Source: Shewanella zhangzhouensis (GTDB lineage: Bacteria > Pseudomonadota > Gammaproteobacteria > Enterobacterales > Shewanellaceae). Taken from it: a stretch of 64,000 nucleotides of DNA. Shown in pieces: positions 8,567 to 18,124 of this stretch. Position 1 is the stretch's first letter. The number at the start of each line of letters is the position of its first letter. The translations under genes and the position numbers were made by a program. Under the pieces are notes generated by a model. It worked only from the letters and a program-made list of their open reading frames with translations, made no database searches and was not told the DNA's origin. The stretch lies in NCBI RefSeq assembly GCF_019457615.1, contig NZ_CP080414.1:3669501-3733500 (forward strand). Direction: 5' to 3'.

Positions 8567-9589
8567 CTAGTCTTCCGTTTCCATGTGTTTATCGCGCACC
8601 GCCACCACCTCGGGCAATATCTGCTTGAAGTGCTCCACCAGCTCAGGGTCAAACTGCTTGCCGGCTTCCGACTCCAGCAAGGCCATGGTGTCTTCAATAC
8701 TCCATGCCTTCTTATAAGGTCTGATGGACGTCAGGGCATCGAACACATCGGCAATGGCGACGATACGCCCTTCGATGGGGATCTCAGTGCCACTGAGGCC
8801 ATTGGGATAGCCAGAGCCATCCCATTTCTCATGGTGAGTCAGGGCAATACGGCGGGACATCTGCAGCAGCGGATCCGGATGTTCGCCAATGATTTCGGCA
8901 CCTATGCTGGCGTGCTGCTGCATGATTTCCCACTCTTCGGCATCCAGCTTGGCCGGCTTTTTCAGTACCGCATCGGGGGTGCCTATTTTGCCTATATCAT
9001 GCATGGGCGCTGCATTGTACAGGAGCTCGCAGAAGGGTTCAGGCAGCCCGGCCTGTCGTGCCAGCAATCTCGCATAATGGCTCATGCGTACCACGTGCAA
9101 CCCGGTTTCGTTGTCCTTGTATTCGGCGGCGCGGCCGAGACGGCGGATAATCTCAAAGCGGGTCTGTTCAAGCTCCCTGGTCCGTTCTCGCACCTGCTCT
9201 TCGAGCAGTCTCTTCTGGTCGTAAAGTGCCAGGTGGGTTTTCACCCTCACCTTCACAATGGGCGCACTCACCGGCTTGGTGATATAGTCCACGGCCCCCA
9301 GCTCAAAGCCCTGGGTTTCGTCAGCGACCTCGGCAAGGGCGGTAACGAAAATCACCGGGATATGGGCCGTCATGGGTTCCTGCTTAAGACGGCGGCATAC
9401 CTCATAGCCACTCATCCCGGGCATCATCACGTCCAGCAAAATCAAATCCGGAGGCGACTTCAGCGCCAGCGCCAACGCCCTTGGGCCATCAATGGCCACC
9501 TTGACCTTATAATCCTGCCCCAATATCCCCACCAGAATATCGATGTTCTCCGGGGTATCATCCACCACCAGCACTGTGGCCTTTTCCAT
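8567..9589 (-). CDS. Response regulator with HD-GYP phosphodiesterase domain
   Basis: 340 residues from the ATG at 9589, preferred because GGGAGG lies 6 bases upstream. An earlier in-frame start would add 21 unlikely residues. Residues 1-120 form a receiver (VLVVDDTPENIDIL, phospho-acceptor in LILLDVMMPG, KPVS). The C-terminal part is an HD-GYP domain: HDIGKIG, then HHEKWDGSGYP and the DVFDALTS motif. HD-GYP proteins with these residues hydrolyse cyclic-di-GMP and lower its level. The gene follows the giant hybrid kinase by 85 bases on the same strand, so it is probably that kinase's output (inference). Confidence 0.93.
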   Translation of the reverse strand: MEKATVLVVDDTPENIDILVGILGQDYKVKVAIDGPRALALALKSPPDLILLDVMMPGMSGYEVCRRLKQEPMTAHIPVIFVTALAEVADETQGFELGAVDYITKPVSAPIVKVRVKTHLALYDQKRLLEEQVRERTRELEQTRFEIIRRLGRAAEYKDNETGLHVVRMSHYARLLARQAGLPEPFCELLYNAAPMHDIGKIGTPDAVLKKPAKLDAEEWEIMQQHASIGAEIIGEHPDPLLQMSRRIALTHHEKWDGSGYPNGLSGTEIPIEGRIVAIADVFDALTSIRPYKKAWSIEDTMALLESEAGKQFDPELVEHFKQILPEVVAVRDKHMETED

Positions 9590-9674
9590 TGCAACCTCCC
9601 TTGTTGCCGCTCCTGCTGTGGGCAGCCTGTTACCCGGGCAATCAGCGCCCACAACGATTTGTTATTGAGTATAG

Positions 9675-12600
9675 TCAGGCGGATTCGCCGTCGGTCTCAA
9701 GTTCCTGTATCAGCTCTCGCACCAAATCGGCGCCATCATCAAACTGGTAGCCCGCCACCATCTGGCTCACCGGCTTTAGCCTGGCCCACACCCCCGGTGC
9801 CACTTGCGCGGATAGCGACTCAAGGGCTGCCACCGCCCCCGCATCGGCGTCTTCAAGCTGTGTCACCAGAGTATTGAGCACCTCTTTGAGGGCATCGGCG
9901 GACAACTGCTCTCCCGCCTCTGCGGCCGGCTCTTCAACCCCATCTGTCATCCAACGTTCAATGGCAGCCACTATGGGCACCAGCCGGGTTTCCACCGCCT
10001 CCAGCTCGGTTTCACAGGCCTCTCCCTGTGCAAGCCTAGCCTCGAGTTGCCGTGCTTCCTCAACCAGGGTGTCGGCGCTGAGGTTACCCGCCACGCCTTT
10101 GAGTGTGTGGGCCAAACGAACGGCATCCTCCTGCTGCCCCGCTGCCAGGGCCTTGCGGATTTTCTTACCTGCCTGGGCCTGGCTGGTGACGAAGCGCTCA
10201 AGAATACGGCGATAAAGGCGCTCTGAGTTTTGTACCAACTGCAATCCCCGGTCGATATCCAAATCCTCATGCTCGGGCCAGCTGGTAAGGGATGCCGCCT
10301 CTTGCTCTGGGTCTGTATCCGCGTTTGCTGATACCCGCCCTTTGGTTTCAGGGCAGAGATACTGCAGCAGGGTCTGATAGAGGATCCCCACCTCAATGGG
10401 CTTGGCGATATGGTCGTTCATCCCAGCGAGCAAACACATCTCCTTGTCGCCCGCCATGGCGTTGGCCGTCATGGCAATCACAGGCAGCTCGGCAAATCCG
10501 GGCAACTTCCTCAACTCCCGGGTGGCCTGATAACCGTCCATCACCGGCATCTGACAATCCATCAGCACCAAATCGAAGCTCTGCTGACCGAGTTTTTCCA
10601 GCGCTATCTGACCGTTGTCGGCGATGGAAAGCACCACCCCCACCTGTTCCAAAAACTCACTGGCCACTTCCTGGTTCATCTCATTGTCTTCCACCAGCAG
10701 GATGCGTTTGCCCTTGAGTCCGGACAGTTGCTGGGCATCCATGGGCTGCGCCTTACGTCGCACAGGTTTGTGTCCCTGACGTCCCAGCGCCGACATGATG
10801 CCATCCAACAAACGGGAGGCGCTGATGGGCTTGGTGATGTAGCCATTGATGCCCAACTCCTCCACCTTGTCGATAAACTCGCTGTTGGCGTGGGCAGAAA
10901 CCATCAGGATAAGCGGTGGCTGCTTGAGTTTTCGCATCCTTGCTGCGGTTTCAGTGCCATCCATCTCGGGCATTTTCCAGTCGACAAGGGCGATGCGATA
11001 ATCCCGCTGGGCGCACTTCTCCAACGCCTCCATGCCACTGCGGGCACTGTCGACGGAAAAGCCCATGCTTTGCAGCGTGGTGCGAAGAATATCTCTGGCG
11101 GTGCTGTTGTCGTCTACCACCAGCACCGCCATGCCTTCCAGCTCCTGCTCAACATTCAGCTGGGCGTTTTGCGCCACCTTTACCGACACGGTGAAATAGA
11201 AGGTACTGCCATTACCAAACTGGCTGTCGACCCCAATCTCGCCGCCCATCAATTCCACCAGCTGTTTGCAAATGGCCAGCCCAAGGCCGGTGCCGCCGTA
11301 TTTGCGGGTGGTGGAGGTATCGGCCTGACTGAAGGACTTAAACAGCTTGGCCTGCTGCTCGGCGGTAAGCCCTATGCCGCTGTCGCGCACGGCAAACTTG
11401 AGCTGCACCTTATCCTCATCCCGGGCCAGCTCGCTGATGGACAACATCACCTCACCCCGCTCGGTGAATTTAATGGCGTTGTTCATCAGGTTAATCAGCA
11501 CCTGGCTGAGGCGAAGCGGGTCACCTTCAAGGTGCGTTGGCACGCCAGGGGCAACAGAAAACAGCAGCTCCAGCTGATTATCGGCGGCTTTCACCGAGAA
11601 CATGTCGCCGAGGTCTTCCAGAATAGTATCCAGCTGGAAGGGCACCACCTCGATATCCAGTTTTCCGGCTTCAATTTTCGAGAAATCGAGGATGTCGTTG
11701 ATGATACCGAGCAGCGACTTGGACGCCCGCTCGATTTTTTCCACATAGTTGCGCTGCTTTCTGTCGAGCTCTGTCTGCAGGCAAAGCTGCGACATGCCGA
11801 TAATGGCGTTCATGGGGGTGCGGATTTCGTGGGACATGTTGGCAAGGAAATCACTCTTGGCCTGGTTGGCCGCGTCGGCCTCTTCCTTGGCGGCCATCAG
11901 CTCGTCGGAAAGCAGCTTAAGGCGGGTGATATTGGCGATACTCATCACCACTGAGCGCTCACCGCCGTCGCCTTCTTCCAGCTCAGAAGCAATGACCGCC
12001 ATCCACATCAGCTCGCCATCGCCATCGAGCATGCGCCACTCGCCGCTGATACTGCCCTGCTCACTGTCGGCCAGGGCCTGATACAAGCCAGTAGCAAGCG
12101 CTCGGTCGTCGGGGTGCATCAAATCCGCCAGTTGCTTGCGCTTCAAGCTGTCGCTGCTTATGCCCAAATCACTGACAAACTGGCCGTTGCAATCCTTGAT
12201 AATGCCCCTGTCATCGAGGTTAACAATGCCAATACCGGCGTTATCAAAGAGCGCCCTGAAGTGAGCCTCGCTCTGGGCAAGCTCAGTCTCCATGCGTTTA
12301 CGGCCGCTGATGTCCATCAGATAGCCGTTCCACACCAGCGCGTCCTGCTGCTTGCTGCCCCGGGCGCCCGCCTCCAGCCAACGCAACTCGCCGGAAGGGA
12401 AATGGTATCTGAAGGCCTTGGTCCACTGCATGCCGTGAAGACCGGCAAGCATCTGAATGATCTCGCCCCTGTCTTCTTCCACAATGCGCTCAGCCACCAG
12501 CTCAAAGTTATCCAGCACCTCATTGCGATGGAACCCCAGGGTGGCCATGGCCGCACTGGAGAGGAAGGTAAAGCGTCGGTCCCGCTCAGAACGCCACACC

Positions 12601-14966
12601 AGCTGGTACACAGTGCTGGGCACAGACTCGGTAATGGTTTCCAGTTGCTCCCGCGACTGTTCAATTCGCTCCTGAGCAAGCTTACTTTCGGTGATGTCGT
12701 TCAGACTGCCGTCAAACCACACCGGGTTACCGTCTTCATCGTAACTGGCCTTGCCCTTTTCATGTATCCAACGAAGGCTGCCATCCCGGTGGCGAATGCG
12801 GTACTCCACCTCAAAGGCGTGCTGCTCGGCAAGTGCGCCGGAAATAATGGCGTCACAGTGCTCTGTGTCCTCTTCGAGGATAAGGGAGCCAAAGGTGCGC
12901 TTTTTGTTTTCAATAAAGTGCCAGGCGGGATAACCGGTGAGCTCAGTGATGTTGTCGCTGACATACTCCATGGTCCAGGTGCCATTAATGCGGGTACGGT
13001 AAACCGCGCCGGGGATATTGGACACCAAACCACGAAAGCGACTCTCACTCTCGCGAATTTGACGCTCGACCGCCAATTGCTCCGTCAGGTCGCGAATGGA
13101 TGCCGCCACCTGACGCTGTCCACGGCTGTCGGCGGGTAACAGGCTCAGACCAATCTGCACCGGAAAGTGCTCACCGCCACATTTAACCGCATGCAGCGGC
13201 TTGCCGCTGGCCATAATGCGGTCTCTGCCGCCATCGATAAAGAGCTGACGCTTACCCTGATGGCCATGGCGCTCATCCTCGGGGATCAGCGCATCGATAT
13301 TGAGGTTCAGCATTTCTTCGCCGCTGTAACCAAACAGCTCCTGGCAACGGCTGTTGCTGAATACCAGTTGTCCCGACTCATCCACTATCAACATGGCCTC
13401 GGGCGCTGCCTCGAGCACCGCATTGGACCAGGCTGCGGCGGAAAACTGCTCTGTCACATCGTTAAACAGCATCTCCACCGAAATCAGTTGGCCTTCATCG
13501 TCCAGCAGCGGCTGCATAAAGAGGTCAAGCCGCCGCATTCTGCCATCGGCACCGGCCATTTCAACCTGATGGGGTGGCACAGACTCGCCCCGCAGCGCCA
13601 TCTCCATAAATTGCCAGTTTTGCTCGTTGATGGCGTTGCTGGAAAAGAGCCGCTGATATTTGCGTTTAAGCACATCGGGTGAGATCCCAAGCACCTTTTC
13701 TACCCCGGCGCTGACCTGGTCTATATTGCCGTCGGGGGTCATGGAGCAATAAAAGGACTTATCGCTCATGCCGTCGATAAGGGTGGCGAAGCGGTTGCCG
13801 CGGGAGTCGAGCAGCGCCTGCTCCCGCTCTTCCAATACCTCGGCCATCTCGTTGAATTTATGGCTGAGGGTGGCGATTTCCCGCACTACTCCTTCGGGTT
13901 TTTGCAGCCGTTTGATGAGCCCTTTACTGAAATCCACAATGCCGGTTTCCAGCGCTTCCAGGGGCTCGGTCAGGCGTTTGGCACTGTAATAGCTGGTCAG
14001 CAGCAGGATCAGCGCCAGCAGCAGGAGGCTAAGAGTTAAGGAACTGAACCCCTTCAAGAAAGTTTCAACCAACTCAGTCTGTGGCGTGATGACCAATACC
14101 CGCCATGCCAGTGGCGACACCTTGGCGATGCTGGCAAGATACTGAACCCCGTTCAGATCTTTCAGGGCGACTTCCTGGGTGTCACCCTCCAGCACTTTTC
14201 TGGCCGCCTGCACGCTGGCGGCATCATTTGTCAGCCAATCACTCAGGGTCGCATTGCGGGCGAGGTTATTGTCCGGATGATAGATAAGGGTGCCATTGGC
14301 ATCGAGCACCAACAGCTTCTTGGGATCTATGCCCAGCCGAATGGGCAGACTCGAGAGCGCCAGATCCGTGGTCACCACCCCCAGGGGCGCATCATCGCCA
14401 AAGGGTTGGGAGAAGGTGATCATCTGAATATTGCCGGCACCGTCATCATAGTAGGGTGGCGTCCAGTACCCGGTTGGACGCTTGAGGGCTTCGGTCCACC
14501 AATCCCACTGACCATTGGTGTAGTCATAGGCCTCTTTGCCTATATCCAGGGTGGCAATCGTCAGGTCCTGACGAAACACATAGGGGGCAAAACGTTCCTG
14601 ACCGGGCATGAAACCCGGTACAAAGGCGACGGCCGAGCCATAAAAATTGCTGTTGCGGGCGAGGCGATCGGCGAGCAATTGATACAGAAAGGGGGCTTGT
14701 TGCAGCTGCTCCCTTGCATCGAGATGCCCAAGGGTAAAGGCAAGGGTTTGGGTGTCCTGCTGGGCCAGTGTCAGTTCGAATTCGAGCCGCTTGGCGGCGA
14801 AATCCGCTTTTTCGGCCAGGTCGGCAAAAAAGGCCTTTTCTTCGGCCTTGTAGTTAAACCAACCGGTAACGCCTGAGACCCCGGTCATGATGATGATAAG
14901 GGGCACGGCTATCTGAAACAGGATCCGACTGCGAAAAGTCGAAAGTTTTGCGGTATTTTCCGGCAT
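9675..14966 (-). CDS. Giant hybrid sensor histidine kinase (Cache-HAMP-5xPAS-HisKA-HATPase-2xREC-HPt)
   Basis: 1763 residues, inner-membrane sensor. A first membrane helix at about 15-35 and a second at about 307-326 bracket a periplasmic Cache-like sensor. A HAMP-like linker follows (about 328-385), then five PAS-like segments (about 390-1020; e.g. EAAPEAMLIVDESGQLVFSN and ALFDNAGIGIVNLDDRG). The HisKA box is FLANMSHEIRTPMNAIIGMS (about 1050) and the HATPase G-boxes are DSGIGLT and GTGLGLAI. Two receivers follow (VLVVDDNS, ALVDWKMPEMDG; ILLVEDNEMN, VLMDCQMPVMDG), then an HPt domain with HTLKGVAGNLSA. All phosphorelay residues appear intact. It is a BarA/LuxQ-style phosphorelay kinase with no recognised ligand. 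The downstream HD-GYP regulator is the likely partner. Confidence 0.93.
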   Translation of the reverse strand: MPENTAKLSTFRSRILFQIAVPLIIIMTGVSGVTGWFNYKAEEKAFFADLAEKADFAAKRLEFELTLAQQDTQTLAFTLGHLDAREQLQQAPFLYQLLADRLARNSNFYGSAVAFVPGFMPGQERFAPYVFRQDLTIATLDIGKEAYDYTNGQWDWWTEALKRPTGYWTPPYYDDGAGNIQMITFSQPFGDDAPLGVVTTDLALSSLPIRLGIDPKKLLVLDANGTLIYHPDNNLARNATLSDWLTNDAASVQAARKVLEGDTQEVALKDLNGVQYLASIAKVSPLAWRVLVITPQTELVETFLKGFSSLTLSLLLLALILLLTSYYSAKRLTEPLEALETGIVDFSKGLIKRLQKPEGVVREIATLSHKFNEMAEVLEEREQALLDSRGNRFATLIDGMSDKSFYCSMTPDGNIDQVSAGVEKVLGISPDVLKRKYQRLFSSNAINEQNWQFMEMALRGESVPPHQVEMAGADGRMRRLDLFMQPLLDDEGQLISVEMLFNDVTEQFSAAAWSNAVLEAAPEAMLIVDESGQLVFSNSRCQELFGYSGEEMLNLNIDALIPEDERHGHQGKRQLFIDGGRDRIMASGKPLHAVKCGGEHFPVQIGLSLLPADSRGQRQVAASIRDLTEQLAVERQIRESESRFRGLVSNIPGAVYRTRINGTWTMEYVSDNITELTGYPAWHFIENKKRTFGSLILEEDTEHCDAIISGALAEQHAFEVEYRIRHRDGSLRWIHEKGKASYDEDGNPVWFDGSLNDITESKLAQERIEQSREQLETITESVPSTVYQLVWRSERDRRFTFLSSAAMATLGFHRNEVLDNFELVAERIVEEDRGEIIQMLAGLHGMQWTKAFRYHFPSGELRWLEAGARGSKQQDALVWNGYLMDISGRKRMETELAQSEAHFRALFDNAGIGIVNLDDRGIIKDCNGQFVSDLGISSDSLKRKQLADLMHPDDRALATGLYQALADSEQGSISGEWRMLDGDGELMWMAVIASELEEGDGGERSVVMSIANITRLKLLSDELMAAKEEADAANQAKSDFLANMSHEIRTPMNAIIGMSQLCLQTELDRKQRNYVEKIERASKSLLGIINDILDFSKIEAGKLDIEVVPFQLDTILEDLGDMFSVKAADNQLELLFSVAPGVPTHLEGDPLRLSQVLINLMNNAIKFTERGEVMLSISELARDEDKVQLKFAVRDSGIGLTAEQQAKLFKSFSQADTSTTRKYGGTGLGLAICKQLVELMGGEIGVDSQFGNGSTFYFTVSVKVAQNAQLNVEQELEGMAVLVVDDNSTARDILRTTLQSMGFSVDSARSGMEALEKCAQRDYRIALVDWKMPEMDGTETAARMRKLKQPPLILMVSAHANSEFIDKVEELGINGYITKPISASRLLDGIMSALGRQGHKPVRRKAQPMDAQQLSGLKGKRILLVEDNEMNQEVASEFLEQVGVVLSIADNGQIALEKLGQQSFDLVLMDCQMPVMDGYQATRELRKLPGFAELPVIAMTANAMAGDKEMCLLAGMNDHIAKPIEVGILYQTLLQYLCPETKGRVSANADTDPEQEAASLTSWPEHEDLDIDRGLQLVQNSERLYRRILERFVTSQAQAGKKIRKALAAGQQEDAVRLAHTLKGVAGNLSADTLVEEARQLEARLAQGEACETELEAVETRLVPIVAAIERWMTDGVEEPAAEAGEQLSADALKEVLNTLVTQLEDADAGAVAALESLSAQVAPGVWARLKPVSQMVAGYQFDDGADLVRELIQELETDGESA

Positions 14967-15220
14967 GCGGCTGCCTCTCTGACAATATCCCTGTATACCG
15001 GCTAACCCGGCAGTTTTGGTCAGACACGCACTCTCCCCTTCCCGGGAAGGACTTCAGCGGCTTGGCTCTTTCAGTCACACAACTGATTGAACTTCGGCGA
15101 AAAATTAACTCGTCCATTTAACCATTCAAGATACGAATAGACAAGGGAGCCCGATCACCTTTTCTCCAGTGCGAGGTGGAATTTACCTACCGCTGACAGA
15201 CATCAAAGCGCCATTACAGC

Positions 15221-16627
15221 TTAACTCAACAGGCCATCTTCAGCCTCTTTTGATGGGCCCTCCAGCGGCGCCTTCCCAACCGTCATGGCGCTGCGGGTAC
15301 CAGCGGCACCAAAGTAGCATTGGCTCTCGGCGATGATGACGCTGCGCAGTCCAATAAGTGCTATCAGATTGGGAATGGCCATCAGGCCATTGACGACATC
15401 TGCAAGCAGCCAGATAAGGTCGAGCTTGATAAAGGCACCACCGGCAATCAGCAGCAAAAAGAACAGCCGATAGAGTCCCGCGTAACGGCCATTGGTGAGG
15501 TAACTCCAGCAGCGCTCGCCATAGTAGTTCCACCCCAGAATAGTGGTAAAGGCAAAACACACCAGCGCCACGGTCACCAGATACTGCCCCAGCAAGGGGT
15601 CTGTTGCCGCGGAAAAGGCCGCGCTGGTCATGGCCGCCCCGGCGCTGTCTCCACTCCAGACACCTGTGATGATAAGCACCAGGCCTGTCATGGTGCAGAT
15701 AATCAGGGTATCGAAAAAGGTGCCTGTCATGCTCACCAGCCCCTGCTCCACCGGCTCTTTGGTACGTGCAGTCGCCGCCGCAATGGGCGCGCTGCCAAGG
15801 CCGGACTCGTTGGAGAACACCCCTCGGGCGATACCGGTTTGAATCGCCAGTGCCACAGTCGCCCCCAAAAAGCCGCCCCCGGCGGCAACCGGGGTAAAGG
15901 CGGCATTCACCACCAAAGACAGGGCCGGCACTATGGCGTCGTGGAGGCTTAGCAGTACCCAAAGGCAGGCCAGCACATAGCCGATGGCCATGGCAGGCAC
16001 CAGGGTTTGGGCAACCGATGCGATGCGCTTAACGCCCCCCAGGGTCACGGCCGCCACCAGCACAGTCAGCACGCTGGCTGTCACCCAGGTGGGCACGGCA
16101 AAGGCCACCGTCATGGCATCGCTGATGGCATTGACCTGAGCGAAGGTACCTATACCGAAAAAGGCCACCCCCACCCCGAACATGGCAAAGAGCTTGGCGA
16201 GCCAGCCAAGGCCAAGTCCGCGTTCAATGTAATACATGGGGCCACCGGCGATATTGCCTCTGGCGTCGGTGGTGCGGTATTTGAGCGCCAGCAAACACTC
16301 GGCGTATTTGGTGGCCATGCCAAAAAAGGCCGCCACCCACATCCAAAACAGCGCACCCGGCCCACCGAGCTTGATGGCGGTGGCGACCCCAACTATGTTG
16401 CCCGTGCCTATGGTGGCCGAAAGTGCGGTGCAAAGCGCCCCAAAGGACGACAGCTCCCCCTTTCCGGAGGCGGGTTTAAAGAGCAGTGGCAGGGCGAGGG
16501 GTAATTTGACCAGCTGCAGTAGCTTCAAGCGAACGGTGAAGTACACGCCGGTGCCCACCAACAAACACAGGGTCACAGGACCCCAAACAATAGCGTTCAA
16601 CTGCGTCAGCAGTGCGTGAAAATCCAT
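15221..16627 (-). CDS. Sodium:alanine/glycine symporter (AGCS family)
   Basis: 468 residues from the ATG at 16627 (GAGGATGCT before it). A longer frame to 16741 would run into the riboswitch expression platform. The protein is polytopic, with about ten hydrophobic segments. The AGCS signature GGPGALFWMWV is present, preceded by SATIGTGNIVGVATAI, and also NESGLGSAPIAAATA. Members import alanine or glycine with Na+ across the inner membrane. The gene is preceded by a tandem glycine riboswitch, so glycine is a likely substrate (inference). Monocistronic. Confidence 0.93.
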   Translation of the reverse strand: MDFHALLTQLNAIVWGPVTLCLLVGTGVYFTVRLKLLQLVKLPLALPLLFKPASGKGELSSFGALCTALSATIGTGNIVGVATAIKLGGPGALFWMWVAAFFGMATKYAECLLALKYRTTDARGNIAGGPMYYIERGLGLGWLAKLFAMFGVGVAFFGIGTFAQVNAISDAMTVAFAVPTWVTASVLTVLVAAVTLGGVKRIASVAQTLVPAMAIGYVLACLWVLLSLHDAIVPALSLVVNAAFTPVAAGGGFLGATVALAIQTGIARGVFSNESGLGSAPIAAATARTKEPVEQGLVSMTGTFFDTLIICTMTGLVLIITGVWSGDSAGAAMTSAAFSAATDPLLGQYLVTVALVCFAFTTILGWNYYGERCWSYLTNGRYAGLYRLFFLLLIAGGAFIKLDLIWLLADVVNGLMAIPNLIALIGLRSVIIAESQCYFGAAGTRSAMTVGKAPLEGPSKEAEDGLLS

Positions 16628-16710
16628 AGCATCCTCGGTTATTAAACAAACGACATTAATAAACGGAGGAGGAAAAGAAATGGCTGCGAACCAAGGTGGA
16701 AGAGACCTGT

Positions 16711-16737
16711 GGCAAAAGGCCACCCGGGGAGGGTGGT
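16711..16737 (-). terminator. Attenuator hairpin in the glycine-riboswitch leader
   Basis: On the minus strand CCACCC-tcccc-GGGTGG is followed by CCTTTTG. It lies just after the second aptamer and about 85 bases before the symporter start, so it is probably the expression platform. The U-tract is short, so the mechanism is uncertain. Confidence 0.5.
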
Positions 16738-16747
16738 GCAATCATCC

Positions 16748-16985
16748 TCTCCTCTGTCCTTTTGCCTGAGCGTTTCACCCCAAAGGGGCTTTCGCCTTCG
16801 GCGCCCGGTGCCGATTACAGCTGACATGCTCGATGCCAAAAGTAACTGACCGGATCTCTCCAGAGGCTCGTCCAGTAGCAGTCCACACCAGGTCAATTCC
16901 TGGCACCTGAAAGAGTCCTTCGACTTGCATCGAAGTTGGCCTCGTCGGTGTGGGGCATGCCCCAACTCTCCTGCTACCTTCATCC
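16748..16985 (-). ncRNA. Tandem glycine riboswitch
   Basis: On the minus strand the leader has the conserved elements of two glycine aptamers in a row. Aptamer 1 has GGAGAG, CCGACGAGGCCAAC, and ACTCTTTCAGGTGCCAGG. Aptamer 2 has CTCTGGAGAG, GCGCCGAAGG, GAAAGCCCC, and ACGCTCAGGCAAAAGGAC. The short linker between them is typical. It lies in the 5' leader of an AGCS symporter, a known setting for glycine riboswitches. Whether glycine turns this one on or off cannot be read directly. Confidence 0.9.
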
Positions 16986-17308
16986 GAACGGAACCCGCGG
17001 TTTGGCCGCGGGGGCAGCAAGATTGCCAGAAGCCGGGGATACAGGCAACAGGTCGCAAGGGAAGCGTGACGCCCATCATGCTTGCCAACGTCCTTTGCCT
17101 GTAACCTTTGTTAGTGTTCTGCAATACAATCCGCCGCAAAGCCAGCAATCCAAACCTTTAGCATCAATCACTTACAAAAGGTCTCAAGCCGGTTACGACC
17201 ACAACAGAATCCTTACCCCAAAGTGTGAGCCACTGCCCGGTGATAAAAGGCCCAGCCACTAGAATCTGCGCCCCGAATACCCGATTGATTTCACACGGAT
17301 TGAGCCAC
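16986..17308. other. Intergenic region upstream of riboswitch and DUF3332-like gene
   Basis: About 320 bases between the riboswitch 5' end and the next plus-strand gene. It should contain the symporter promoter (minus) and the promoter of the gene at 17309 (plus). No distinct element was recognised. Confidence 0.4.
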
Positions 17309-17857
17309 ATGAAATTGAACAAAGTCACCCTGACGCTGGCGCTGCTTGCCAGCACCCAACTCACTGCCTGTATGGGCCAAATGGGCCTGAGCAGCATGCT
17401 GACCCAGGGCAACCTGTCGGCGGTGGATAACCGCTATGGCCGCGCTGGTCTGTACATGCTGTTGGCGCCGGTTTATGGTCTCACCGCCACAGCCGACCTC
17501 TTTATTTTCAACAGTATCGAATTCTGGACCGGCAAAAACCCTATCACCGGCAAGTCTCCGGCTTTGGTGGACATGCCCGCCAAGACCATTATCAAGGTCA
17601 ACGATAAGCTGGATAAGGAGCTGACCGATGCGCCGCTCAAGGGCGCCCTGGGCGCCAACAACCGCCAGCAGATTGAAAATGCTCAGTTTGTTGCCATCGA
17701 TGACAACACCCTGACCATGTTGGTGCGCTTCAGCGATGGCCGCGACCAAACCATGACAGGTAAGCGCAGCGGCGAAGGGGTGGACTTCTTTGTCGACAAT
17801 CACTTTGTGACCCGCGTAAGTATCGAGGAGCTTAGCGCCTACGCCGCCAACCGCTGA
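17309..17857 (+). CDS. DUF3332-like small lipoprotein
   Basis: 182 residues from the ATG at 17309. An upstream in-frame GTG/ATG region would bury the export signal. The N-terminus is a type II signal (KLNKVTLTLALLASTQLTAC) with lipobox LTAC, so the mature protein is a lipoprotein starting at Cys-21. The body has a hydrophobic patch (YMLLAPVYGLTATADLFIFNSIEFWTG), then a mixed domain ending in DFFVDNHFVTRVSIEEL. This pattern fits the DUF3332 family of gammaproteobacterial envelope proteins, for which I know no function. It appears monocistronic. Confidence 0.8.
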   Translation: MKLNKVTLTLALLASTQLTACMGQMGLSSMLTQGNLSAVDNRYGRAGLYMLLAPVYGLTATADLFIFNSIEFWTGKNPITGKSPALVDMPAKTIIKVNDKLDKELTDAPLKGALGANNRQQIENAQFVAIDDNTLTMLVRFSDGRDQTMTGKRSGEGVDFFVDNHFVTRVSIEELSAYAANR

Positions 17858-18124
17858 GCACAGAGTTGGCATAAGCCAGACATCCGCCGCTGCTTCACGC
17901 CCTGACTTTTTGCTCAGGGCATCTGCCAGCGGCAAAGTCTTGAGGTTAACCATTCCAGGTAAGCGCCGCCATTCTCAAGTTTTGGACCAAATCCGTCATT
18001 CCCTCCGGTATCCAGCTGATCTTTCCCGCTTGTTTTAACGTAGTTTTTCCCAAAGCAGCAGGTTATCCTTTGTCCAGTTATTGCCGGCAACACCTGGCAG
18101 TGACGGCCGAACTAAGGAGAGGTA

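Noticed and set aside
10410..11954. Plus-strand frame of 514 codons
   Set aside because: Antisense to the hybrid kinase; His/Gln-rich shadow without motifs.
16642..17148. Minus-strand frame of 168 codons
   Set aside because: It runs through the glycine riboswitch and its leader.
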